64,000 bases of DNA from positions 1 through 64,000 of the forward strand of contig NZ_PDOC01000012.1 in NCBI RefSeq assembly GCF_002760655.1, read 5' to 3'. The notes below the pieces were generated by a model that did no database searches, was not told the DNA's origin, and worked only from the letters and a program-made list of their open reading frames with translations. The position numbers and the translations under genes were made by a program. The stretch comes from Massilia eurypsychrophila (GTDB lineage: Bacteria > Pseudomonadota > Gammaproteobacteria > Burkholderiales > Burkholderiaceae_D). Below are positions 1 through 8,040 of this stretch, one piece after another. Positions within the stretch are counted from its first letter, which is position 1. Every line of letters starts with the position of its first letter.

Positions 1-3000
1 CAGCCGCGCGCGCAGCAGACGCCACGTGCTCCGCGCGCGCCGCAGGAGCCGCGGGCCGGCCAGCCGCCGGGCGAGCCGCGCCCGCCGCGTGAACCGCGTG
101 CGCCGCAAGAGCCGCGTGCCGGCCAGCCGCCGCGCGAAGCCCGGCCGCCACGCGGCGAGGTCGCGCGCACGCCGCTGCCGCCGATTACCTTCCCCGAGGA
201 GCTGCCGGTATCGGGCCGGCGCGCCGACATCGCCCGCGCGATCATGGAAAACCAGGTCATCATCGTGTCCGGCGAGACCGGCTCGGGCAAGACCACCCAG
301 CTGCCGAAGATCTGTCTTGAGCTCGGACGCGGTCAGAAAGGCATGATTGGCCACACCCAGCCGCGCCGGATCGCGGCGTCGTCGACCGCCAAGCGGATCG
401 CCCAGGAACTCGGCTCGCCGCTCGGCGTGCACGTCGGCTTCAAGGTGCGCTTCACCGACACGCTGCAGCCGGGCGCCTCGGTCAAGCTGATGACCGACGG
501 TATCCTGCTGGCCGAGACCCAGACCGACCCGCTGCTGAAGAACTACGACACCATCATCATCGACGAGGCGCACGAACGCAGCCTGAACATCGACTTCCTG
601 CTCGGCTACTTGAAGCAGCTGCTGCCGCGCCGGCCCGACCTGAAAGTGATCATCACGTCGGCGACGATCGACGCCGACCGCTTCGCGCGCCACTTCGGCG
701 TCGGCGGCAAGCTCGCGCCGGTAATCGAAGTATCGGGCCGCCTGTACGCGGTCGAAGTGCGCTACCGCCCGGTCGAGCGCGACCAGGTCTTGAGCGGCGC
801 GCCGGACACCGGCAAGCCGCTGCCGAAGGCGCAGGCCGCGCGCGAAAAGCGCGACCTGATGGACGCGGTGGTCGACGCCGTCGATGAACTGTGCCGGCTC
901 GGCTCCGGCGACGTGCTGGTGTTCCTGCCGGGCGAGCGCGAAATTCGCGACTGCGCCGAAGCGCTGCGCAAGCACCATCCGCCGCATGTCGAAATCCTGC
1001 CGCTGTTCGCCCGCCTGTCGGTCGAGGAGCAGGAGCGCGTCTTCAAGATCAGTAACGCGCGCCGCATCGTGTTGGCCACCAACGTCGCCGAAACGTCACT
1101 GACGGTGCCGGGCATCCGCTACGTCGTCGACGCGGGTCTCGCGCGCGTAAAGCGCTACAGCTTCCGCAACAAGGTCGAGCAGCTGCAGGTCGAGCCGATC
1201 GCGCAGTCGGCCGCCAACCAGCGCGCCGGCCGTTGCGGCCGCGTCGCCGACGGCGTCGCCATCCGACTGTACGAAGAAAAGGACTTCCTCGAGCGGCCGA
1301 AATTTACCGAGCCGGAGATCCTGCGCTCCTCACTGGCGGCGGTCATCCTGCGCATGAAGGCGCTGCACCTGACCGACGTCGAGACGTTCCCCTTCATCGA
1401 GCCGCCGCAGGGCAGGGCGATCGCCGACGGCTACCAGCTGCTGCAGGAAGTGGGCGCCGTCGACGACACCAATGGGCTCACGCCGCTCGGCCACAAGCTG
1501 GCCAAGCTGCCGCTGGACCCGCGCGTGGGCCGCATGATCCTGGCCGCGCTGGAAAACGCCTGCCTCACCGAGATGCTGATCATCGCCTCCGCGCTGTCGG
1601 TGCAGGATCCGCGCGACCGCCCGATGGAACACCAGCAGGCGGCCGACGAAGCGCATAAAAAGTTCGCCGACGAGAAGTCCGAGTTCCTCACTTATATCAA
1701 GATCTGGCGCTGGTTCGAGCAAGCCATCGAGCACAAGAAAACCAACCGCCAGCTGCAGGAAACCTGCCGCGCCAATTTCCTGTCGCAGGTGCGCCTGCGC
1801 GAGTGGCGCGACGTTCATTCGCAGCTGCTCACCATCGTCAAGGAGCAGGGCTGGCGCCTCAACGAGCTGCCGGCCACTTACGAGAACCTGCACACCGCGC
1901 TGCTCACCGGCCTGCTGGGGAACATCGGCTTCAAGAGCGACGACGAGCCGGGCGCCGGCTACCTCGGCGCGCGCGGCATCCGCTTTCACGTCTGGCCAGG
2001 CTCCTCGCTGATCAAGAAACCCGGCAAGTGGGTAATGGCGGCCGAACTGGTCGACACCACGCGCCTGTACGCGCGCACCGTCGCCAATATCCAGCCCGAG
2101 TGGGTCGAGCGCGTCGGCGCCCACCTGCTGAAAAAATCGTGGGGCGAACCACGCTGGGAAAAGCGCGCCGCGCAGGTCACCGCATCCGAACGCGCCACCT
2201 TGTATGGCCTGGTGGTGTACAGCCAGCGCCGCATCAACTACGGCCAGTTCAATCCGTTCGAGGCGCGCGCGATCTTCATCCAGGAGGCGCTGGTCGGCGG
2301 CGACTACGACACGCGCGCGCCGTTCTTCGCCCATAACCACAAGCTGGTCAAGGAAATCGAGAACCTGGAGCACAAGTCGCGCCGGCTCGACGTGCTGGTG
2401 GACGACCACCTGATCGCCGCCTTCTACGACAAGCTCATTCCCGCCGACGTGGTCAACGGCGCCGGCTTCGAAGCCTGGCACAAGCTCGTTACGCGTGACG
2501 ATCCGAAACTGCTGTTTCTCAATCGCGAAGAGCTGATGCGCCATGAGGCGGCCGGGGTCACCACCGAGCTGTTCCCCAAAACGCTGACCGTCACCGGCAT
2601 CGAGATGGGCCTTACTTACCACTTCGAGCCAGGCAGCGTGCGCGATGGTGTCACCTTGGCGGTGCCGCTGTTTGCGCTGAACCAGCTGCCGCGCGAGCGC
2701 GTCGAGTGGCTGGTGCCCGGCATGCTGAAGGAGAAGGTGCACCTGCTGCTCAAATCGCTGCCGCAAAAGCTGCGCCGCCATTGCGTGCCGCTGCCGGACT
2801 ACGCCGCGCGCTTCTGCGATCGGATGCAGGACGCCGGCATGTTCGGCCGCGGCGACCTGGTCGACGCCATCATCGCCGACATCCGCAGCCAGACCAGCCT
2901 GGCCGTGTTGACCACTGACTTCAAGGTCGAGACGCTGCCGGCTCACCACTTCATGAACTTCAAGGTCATCGACGAGCATGGCCGCCAGCTTGACATGGGC

Positions 3001-4011
3001 CGCAACCTGGCCACGCTGCAGGCCGAATTCGGCGGCCAGGCGCGCCAGAGCTTCCAGAAGCTGGCCGAGGCCACCGCGCAGACCGTGGCCGAGCCGGTCG
3101 TCGCGGCGCCGGTCAAAGGGAAGGGCGTAGCGCCGGCGGCCGCAGCAGCGCCGGTCGTCAGCGCCCACACCGGGCTGACGTCGTGGACCTTCGGCGAGCT
3201 GCCCGAGCTGCTTGAAATCGTGCAGGGCAAGCTGACCCTGATCGGCTTCCCGGCGCTGGTCGACAAGGGCGCACACTGCGACCTCGAAGTGTTCGACGAC
3301 CCGACGGTCGCGGCGCGCACCCACCGCATCGGCCTGCGCCGCCTGTTCGCGCTGCAGCTCAAGGAGCAGCTCAAGTTCATCGAGAAGAACATCCCGTCGA
3401 TGCAGCAGATGGGCATGCAGTTCATGGCGCTCGGCTCGCAGGAGGAGTTGCGCGACCAGATCATCCAGAAAGCGATCGACATCGCCTGCCTGCAGGATCC
3501 GCTGCCGACCGACGCCGCCTCGTTCAACAAGCGCAAGGACGAGGGCAAGTCACGCCTTGGCCTCCTGGTCAACGAGATCGCGCGGCTGGTGTCGCAGGTG
3601 CTGACCGAATTCCATGGCCTGCCGAAAAAGCTGCAGGGCGTGCAGCCGGCGGCGGCGGCCGACGTGCAGGCGCAGTTGCAGGCGCTGGTGCACAAGCGCT
3701 TCGTCACCGAGACCGACTACGCGCAGCTGGCGCATTTTCCGCGCTACCTGAAGGCGATCAACGTGCGGATCGAAAAGCTGCGCGGCGATCCGGCGCGCGA
3801 CGCCAAGTCGATGGCCGAGTGGACTGGCGCTGCCAGCCAGTTCCTGCGCATCTCCAAGGTACAGGCCGGCAAGAATACCGACCCGCGCATGACCGAGTTT
3901 CGCTGGATGCTGGAGGAATTGCGCGTGTCGCTGTTCGCGCAGGAGCTGCGCACGCCGATGCCGGTATCGGCCAAGCGGCTGCAAAAGGTGTGGGAGTCGA
4001 TGCAGCGGTAG
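1..4011 (+). CDS. hrpA: ATP-dependent RNA helicase HrpA (5' end outside the window)
   Basis: DEAH-box RNA helicase of the HrpA family, which in bacteria acts on mRNA and on stalled ribosomes. The reading frame is open from base 1, so the true start lies upstream; the ATG at 244 is internal. Visible motifs are Walker A GETGSGKTT (about 271-297), the DEAH box at 562-573, a SAT motif near 658, and the QRAGRCGR motif near 1219-1242. HA2/OB-fold regions and the long DUF3418-type C-terminus typical of HrpA follow. The first 60 or so codons are a Pro/Arg-rich, repetitive arm with a repeated PQEPRAGQPP unit, probably disordered. The gene converges on the PRC-barrel gene across a hairpin. Confidence 0.96.
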   Translation, partial: QPRAQQTPRAPRAPQEPRAGQPPGEPRPPREPRAPQEPRAGQPPREARPPRGEVARTPLPPITFPEELPVSGRRADIARAIMENQVIIVSGETGSGKTTQLPKICLELGRGQKGMIGHTQPRRIAASSTAKRIAQELGSPLGVHVGFKVRFTDTLQPGASVKLMTDGILLAETQTDPLLKNYDTIIIDEAHERSLNIDFLLGYLKQLLPRRPDLKVIITSATIDADRFARHFGVGGKLAPVIEVSGRLYAVEVRYRPVERDQVLSGAPDTGKPLPKAQAAREKRDLMDAVVDAVDELCRLGSGDVLVFLPGEREIRDCAEALRKHHPPHVEILPLFARLSVEEQERVFKISNARRIVLATNVAETSLTVPGIRYVVDAGLARVKRYSFRNKVEQLQVEPIAQSAANQRAGRCGRVADGVAIRLYEEKDFLERPKFTEPEILRSSLAAVILRMKALHLTDVETFPFIEPPQGRAIADGYQLLQEVGAVDDTNGLTPLGHKLAKLPLDPRVGRMILAALENACLTEMLIIASALSVQDPRDRPMEHQQAADEAHKKFADEKSEFLTYIKIWRWFEQAIEHKKTNRQLQETCRANFLSQVRLREWRDVHSQLLTIVKEQGWRLNELPATYENLHTALLTGLLGNIGFKSDDEPGAGYLGARGIRFHVWPGSSLIKKPGKWVMAAELVDTTRLYARTVANIQPEWVERVGAHLLKKSWGEPRWEKRAAQVTASERATLYGLVVYSQRRINYGQFNPFEARAIFIQEALVGGDYDTRAPFFAHNHKLVKEIENLEHKSRRLDVLVDDHLIAAFYDKLIPADVVNGAGFEAWHKLVTRDDPKLLFLNREELMRHEAAGVTTELFPKTLTVTGIEMGLTYHFEPGSVRDGVTLAVPLFALNQLPRERVEWLVPGMLKEKVHLLLKSLPQKLRRHCVPLPDYAARFCDRMQDAGMFGRGDLVDAIIADIRSQTSLAVLTTDFKVETLPAHHFMNFKVIDEHGRQLDMGRNLATLQAEFGGQARQSFQKLAEATAQTVAEPVVAAPVKGKGVAPAAAAAPVVSAHTGLTSWTFGELPELLEIVQGKLTLIGFPALVDKGAHCDLEVFDDPTVAARTHRIGLRRLFALQLKEQLKFIEKNIPSMQQMGMQFMALGSQEELRDQIIQKAIDIACLQDPLPTDAASFNKRKDEGKSRLGLLVNEIARLVSQVLTEFHGLPKKLQGVQPAAAADVQAQLQALVHKRFVTETDYAQLAHFPRYLKAINVRIEKLRGDPARDAKSMAEWTGAASQFLRISKVQAGKNTDPRMTEFRWMLEELRVSLFAQELRTPMPVSAKRLQKVWESMQR

Positions 4012-4012
4012 G

Positions 4013-4052
4013 AGCAGGGGTCTGACCCCAAACGGCGGCTCAGACCCCTGCT
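4013..4052. terminator. Hairpin between convergent genes, built from a GGGGTCTGACCCC repeat pair
   Basis: A 13-bp perfect inverted repeat (4013-4025 with 4040-4052) lies directly after the hrpA stop and before the end of the PRC-barrel gene. It belongs to the palindromic repeat family seen at about ten other places in the window. It may work as a bidirectional terminator, but there is no clear T-tract. Confidence 0.6.
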
Positions 4053-4076
4053 GCCGCAGCGTCAACACGCGTGCAA

Positions 4077-4658
4077 TTACAGGCCGTCACCGCCTCCGGC
4101 GCCGCTCCTGGGCGCGCCGCTGCCGCCGGCCATGCCGCTGCCGGTGCTGGCCGCGGTGCCCGCATGCCCGGCGCCCATGCTGCCGGCGCCGGCGCCCATG
4201 CCCGTGCCTGCGCTCATGCCACCCATCGGCATGCTACCGGCTTGCATGCTGCCGCTGCGCGAAGCGTCGGTGCCATCGAAGGTGTGAATCTGGTTGGTCC
4301 AGGTGACGTCGGTCATGTCGGGCCAGGCGTCGGGATCGAAGCCGGGCGCCGACTCGAGGCGATCCTTGCTGATGTCGAGCACGAAGCGCTTGTTGACCGT
4401 GTCGAGCTGCAATGCCTGCCAAGGCACGGCGAACAGTTTTGTGCCGAGGCCGAGCATGCCGCCAAACGACAGTACGGCGTAGGCCACCTGGCCGCTGCGC
4501 ATGTCGAGCATGATTTCCTTGATGTCGCCGAGGTCTTCGTCGCTGCGGTTGACGACGTCCTCGCCCATCAGGGTGCCGGCGCCCATCAGTTCTGGGCCGG
4601 GCCCCGACTTGTCATATCGTTTGTACATTCCGTATGTGTCGCTGTCTTCGAAAGTCAT
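4077..4658 (-). CDS. PRC-barrel domain protein with Gly/Met/Ala-rich tail
   Basis: 193 aa. The N-terminal 110 residues match a PRC-barrel domain, with MGAGTLMGEDVVN, LGDIKEIMLDMRSGQVAYAV and FAVPW segments typical of these stress-associated beta-barrels; the specific function is unknown. The C-terminal 60 residues are low-complexity Gly/Met/Ala/Ser. The start is supported by AAGGAGA seven bases upstream. A paralogue at 35622-36023 has the same core without the tail. The gene is divergent from the esterase at 4943. Family is well supported; the role is not known. Confidence 0.85.
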   Translation of the reverse strand: MTFEDSDTYGMYKRYDKSGPGPELMGAGTLMGEDVVNRSDEDLGDIKEIMLDMRSGQVAYAVLSFGGMLGLGTKLFAVPWQALQLDTVNKRFVLDISKDRLESAPGFDPDAWPDMTDVTWTNQIHTFDGTDASRSGSMQAGSMPMGGMSAGTGMGAGAGSMGAGHAGTAASTGSGMAGGSGAPRSGAGGGDGL

Positions 4659-4826
4659 GGTACGTCTCCTTAATGGAATGTGGGTGTAGCCGGATCAATC
4701 GTGCCGGGCTTGACCGGGCAGTGCCTGCCAGCGCGATTTGTTGCGTTCTCGCACCTATGCGCGCCAACGCACAGAACGACGATGTGGCGCTCGCTATGCT
4801 TGTAAAAAAACACGGAGGCAACCCAA

Positions 4827-4949
4827 ATGATGTTCGTCAATGCGCGCTGCAACAACGCTGGCCCACTCGGCAAATCGATCCCAACCCGCTCGTTTGCCGC
4901 GGAATTGTTTGCGCGCTTGAATTCACCCATAACCAGGTTCCGATGGTAA
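4827..4949 (+). CDS. Possible 40-aa leader peptide overlapping the esterase start
   Basis: Begins with ATGATG preceded by GGAGG at 4814-4818, eight bases away, the best ribosome-binding site in this intergenic region. It encodes 40 aa (starts MMFVNARCNN, ends ITRFRW) and stops at 4947-4949, overlapping the esterase ATG at 4943 in the arrangement ATGGTAA. The esterase start itself has no good Shine-Dalgarno, so translational coupling is plausible. No homologue recognised. It could also be chance or the remnant of a frameshifted N-terminus. Confidence 0.4.
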   Translation: MMFVNARCNNAGPLGKSIPTRSFAAELFARLNSPITRFRW

Positions 4950-6076
4950 AAACAAGCAATCCCTGGCTGCGCGGCTTGCTGCGCGCCGGGAAGAAGCAGC
5001 AACGTTCGGTGGCCCGCGTCATCGGTACGTTGCTGGCGCCACCCAAGCCGGCGGCCCGGGCCAAGCCCAAGCCGCGGCCAAAGGCGCCTGCCGCCGCCGT
5101 GCCCGCCACGGTTGCGCCGCTGAAATCAAAGCGTGCCACAACGGCTGCGCCGGCGCCCCAGCCTGCCGCGCCCGCCACGGGCAAGTGGCTCGCCTCTTAT
5201 CTCTCCGGCGTGTCCGAGCGCGGCGCGCTGCGCCGCATGAGCTACTGGTTGTATCTGCCCGACCATCCTCCCGCCGACTCCGCCGCCGGCCTGCCGCTGA
5301 TTGTCATGCTGCACGGCTGCGAGCAGACCGCCACCTTGTTTGCCCAGGGCACGCGCATGAACCAGCTGGCAGAGACGGCCGGCTACGCGGTGCTGTATCC
5401 GCAGCAATCGGTCAGCAGCCATCGCCACCGCTGCTGGAAATGGTTCGACCGCGCGACCCAGCAGGGCGGCGGCGACGTGCCGATGATCGTCGGCATCATC
5501 AACAAGGTGCGCGCCAACTATCCGATCGACGGTTCGCGCATCTATATCTGCGGGATTTCGGCCGGTGCCGCAATGGCCAATATCGTTGCCCTCAACCATC
5601 CCGACCTGTTTGCCGGGCTCGGGCTGCATTCGGGGCCGAGTTTCGGCGGCGCCCACAGCACCATCGGCGCGCTGACGCTGATGCAGCATGGCGCCGGCAC
5701 GCGGGTCGACGGCCCGATCGCCGAAGTGCTGGGCCGGCGCGACCAGTTCCATCCGTTGCCCACCATCCTGATCCATGGCGAGGACGACCCCGTCGTGCGT
5801 CCCATTAACCTCGCGCACCTGACGCGCCAGGCCATGATGGTGAATAATCTGGCACCCGATAGCCCCGAGCAGGTGGCCGAGAAGGTCAAGGGAGGGCGCT
5901 CCTACCAGTTGCGTGACGTCTACAGCGGGCGCAAGGTGATGCTGCGGGTGGCGCGCGTGGCCGAACTGAAGCACGCCTGGAGCGGCGGCGACGAACGGGT
6001 ATCGTTCAATTCGGCGCCCGGTCCTGACGCCAGCAAGATGATGCTCGAATTCTTTTCAAGGCACCGGCGCGCCTGA
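4943..6076 (+). CDS. PHB depolymerase family esterase (alpha/beta hydrolase)
   Basis: 377 aa from ATG 4943; this start is chosen because the MVKTSNPWLRGLLRAG opening resembles the family, and the frame further upstream reads as non-coding. A Pro/Ala/Lys-rich linker of about 60 residues precedes the catalytic domain. Visible are the oxyanion region VMLHGCEQ, the nucleophile motif GISAGAAM (lipase box GxSxG), an acid in HGEDDPVV and the catalytic His in ELKHAWSGG. The family (PHB_depo_1/LpqC-like) hydrolyses short-chain polyesters or related esters; the substrate cannot be read from sequence. No signal peptide seen. Its 3' end overlaps the convergent HepT-like gene by 21 bp. Confidence 0.88.
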   Translation: MVKTSNPWLRGLLRAGKKQQRSVARVIGTLLAPPKPAARAKPKPRPKAPAAAVPATVAPLKSKRATTAAPAPQPAAPATGKWLASYLSGVSERGALRRMSYWLYLPDHPPADSAAGLPLIVMLHGCEQTATLFAQGTRMNQLAETAGYAVLYPQQSVSSHRHRCWKWFDRATQQGGGDVPMIVGIINKVRANYPIDGSRIYICGISAGAAMANIVALNHPDLFAGLGLHSGPSFGGAHSTIGALTLMQHGAGTRVDGPIAEVLGRRDQFHPLPTILIHGEDDPVVRPINLAHLTRQAMMVNNLAPDSPEQVAEKVKGGRSYQLRDVYSGRKVMLRVARVAELKHAWSGGDERVSFNSAPGPDASKMMLEFFSRHRRA

Positions 6077-6487
6077 GGCGGCGTTGCGCGCCACCAGGGT
6101 GTTGGCGAAGGTCTGCAGCTCGTCGAGCCCGCGCTTGATGATGGTCACCAGCGCCGGCAGCGGCGCGGCCTGGTAATCCCATTCGGCACGGCAAAATTCG
6201 CCGGTGCGCTTGAGCTCTTCGGCCAGCCCGGCGTCGATCCAGCCGGCTTCGTGCAGCAGCGTAAACACCGCGCGCTCGTCGGCTGGGGTACCCAGCGCGC
6301 AGGCGCCGATGACGTAGTCGCCCATTTCCACCGCCGCCTCCCAGGCGCGCACCACGTTGAGCGTGGCCGCGTCCTGACGCGTGATGTCGCCCACAAATGT
6401 GGTCGGATCCTTCTCGTATTCTTCGCGGGCGCGGCGCACGGCGCGTGCGATTGTCGCCGTTTTGCTTACCAATACTGCATCGTCCAT
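6056..6487 (-). CDS. Orphan HepT-like (DUF86) protein lacking the catalytic His
   Basis: 143 aa. The whole sequence follows HepT, the RNase toxin of type VII MntA-HepT pairs: SKTATIARAVRRAREEY, DITRQDAATLNVVRAWEA, and FTLLHEAGWI..LAEELK match the helical bundle as I remember it. The catalytic R-x4-6-H-x-Y motif is replaced by R100-A-E-W103-D-Y105, so the His is Trp and the Arg spacing is changed. There is no MNT nucleotidyltransferase (MntA) gene on either side. RBS GGAGGC precedes the ATG. Probably inactive as a nuclease, perhaps repurposed. Fold assignment is fairly confident; function is unknown. Confidence 0.75.
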   Translation of the reverse strand: MDDAVLVSKTATIARAVRRAREEYEKDPTTFVGDITRQDAATLNVVRAWEAAVEMGDYVIGACALGTPADERAVFTLLHEAGWIDAGLAEELKRTGEFCRAEWDYQAAPLPALVTIIKRGLDELQTFANTLVARNAASGAPVP

Positions 6488-6513
6488 GCTCGCCTCCGGT
6501 CAGGTTTGACGCC

Positions 6514-7779
6514 TTATACAAGGAAAAGTGCCGCTGCCACCGCAGTCGGCATCAGCGCGCCGAGGAACAGGCCGACCGCGCCGATCGATTCGTCGTTGAA
6601 GCCGCGCTTGAGGAGCGCCGCGCCGGCCGGGTTGGGCGCGTTGGCGATGACTGTCAGGCCACCACCGGCAACCGCGCCGGCCACCAGCATGTATTTTTCG
6701 TGGTCGGACAGGCCGATGATCAGCGAGCCGAGGTAGGTCAGCGCTGCATTGTCGGTAATTGCGGTCAGCCCCAGCGCGCCGAAGAACAGTGCGGTCGGCC
6801 CCAGGCTCGACACCACCGGCTGCAGCCACCATTGCTGCATGCCTCCCAGCACCACCAGCCCCGCCAGGAAAAAACCCACCAGCAAGCCTTCCTTCAGGAT
6901 CAGCGGATCCTGGTAGCGCTGGTACGATTGCGTAAACCCGAGGAACATCAAGAACACGCCGAGGAACAGCACAGGATGATGGGCCAGCAGCACCACCGCG
7001 GCCAGGAACGCCAGGTGAATCAGCGCGACCAGGCGCGGCATGCGCGGCACCAGTTCGGGCGACGTCGCTTCGGCGGAGGCCGTGTAAGGTTCGGCCTCGA
7101 GGTGGCGGCGCAGCAGCACGATGGCGCCGGTGGCATTGATACACACCGCCAGCGCGGCCTTCCAGCCGAAGGTGGCGGCCATGAAGGCGCTGTCCCAGCC
7201 CCAGGTGCCTGCCACCATCAGCACCGGCGGCGCGGCGTAGGCGGTCAGGGTGCCGCCGATCGAGACGTTGACGAACAGCACGCCAAGAGCGCCGTACTTG
7301 AGCCATTCGGGTACGTGTGGACGAAAGATCTGCGGTGCCAGCATCAGCGCGGCCAGCGTCATCGCGGCCGGCTCGGTAACGAGCGAACCGGCCAGCGGCA
7401 CCAGCGCCAGCCCGAGCCACGCCAGCGCCAGTTCGGTGCGCACTGGCGCCAGGCGCGCGAGCATGCCGAGCAGGGCGCGCACGCTGTCGAGCACCGGCCG
7501 CGACGCCGCCACCACCATGACGACGAAGACGAACAGCGGCTCGGTATATTGGCGCGATTCGGCGTAGTCGATGGCCGCCTGCGGCCCCGACAGCAGCGCC
7601 ATCGCCATGATCAGCAGGAAGGCCCAGAAGCCGAATACCACCTCGACTTCGCCCAGCAGGTCGAACAGGCCGGCGTGGCGCGGGTGGCGGTGGGCCAGCA
7701 GGTCGAATGCCTTGGCCGAGAAAGTGTGGATCAGCGCGCAGGCGAACAGCACCGCGCCGACTACTTGCATGGTGTCCAC
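6514..7779 (-). CDS. Putative Na+/H+ antiporter (Na_H_antiport_3 type)
   Basis: 421 aa with about 11-12 hydrophobic segments, resembling the PF07399 putative Na+/H+ antiporter family, inner membrane. Recognisable stretches are GEVEVVFGFWAF, SLVTEPAAMTLAALMLAP, VNVSIGGTLTAYAAPPVLMVA and TAITDNAALTYLGSL, with acidic residues in the membrane as expected for ion-coupled carriers. The first codon here is GTG 7779; ATG at 7770 is equally possible, and neither has a strong RBS. It lies 26 bp upstream of the HepT-like gene and may be cotranscribed with it. Confidence 0.82.
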   Translation of the reverse strand: MDTMQVVGAVLFACALIHTFSAKAFDLLAHRHPRHAGLFDLLGEVEVVFGFWAFLLIMAMALLSGPQAAIDYAESRQYTEPLFVFVVMVVAASRPVLDSVRALLGMLARLAPVRTELALAWLGLALVPLAGSLVTEPAAMTLAALMLAPQIFRPHVPEWLKYGALGVLFVNVSIGGTLTAYAAPPVLMVAGTWGWDSAFMAATFGWKAALAVCINATGAIVLLRRHLEAEPYTASAEATSPELVPRMPRLVALIHLAFLAAVVLLAHHPVLFLGVFLMFLGFTQSYQRYQDPLILKEGLLVGFFLAGLVVLGGMQQWWLQPVVSSLGPTALFFGALGLTAITDNAALTYLGSLIIGLSDHEKYMLVAGAVAGGGLTVIANAPNPAGAALLKRGFNDESIGAVGLFLGALMPTAVAAALFLV

Positions 7780-7999
7780 GAAGGCTATTTCCGGCGCCGG
7801 CGCAGCGAGGCCGGCGCGAACAGCATTGAGGATATCTTCATTCTAAAACCTTAACAATACGGTCAGCTATTATGCCGTATCGCGCGGTGAACCTTTCTAC
7901 TTTGCTTAGATTTCGATCGAGCACAGCAAGGCCGTCGTTTGGCCAAACCGGGTTCCGGTGCGACCGGCTTTGCGGGGACGTCGCGTGCGTTTAATGACA

Positions 8000-8023
8000 A
8001 ACGGCGCCCCGCGGGGCGCCGTT
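8000..8023 (-). terminator. Hairpin terminator after the siderophore receptor
   Basis: Perfect palindrome AACGGCGCCCC/GGGGCGCCGTT (8000-8010 with 8013-8023) 17 bases downstream of the receptor stop on the minus strand. The T-tract is poor (TGTCATTAAA), so it is a likely but imperfect intrinsic terminator. Confidence 0.65.
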
Positions 8024-8040
8024 GACGATCATGCCAGCGC

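Noticed and set aside
1330-3324. 664-codon open frame on the minus strand inside hrpA
   Set aside because: Antisense shadow of a high-GC gene; no domain character and the plus strand encodes an unmistakable HrpA.
4634-4942. N-terminal extension of the esterase to 480 aa
   Set aside because: The extra region has no family similarity, overlaps the divergent PRC-barrel start, and lacks an RBS.
7799-7853. 18-codon minus-strand ORF (MKISSMLF..) before the Na+/H+ antiporter as a leader peptide
   Set aside because: No clear RBS and very short; nothing distinguishes it from chance.
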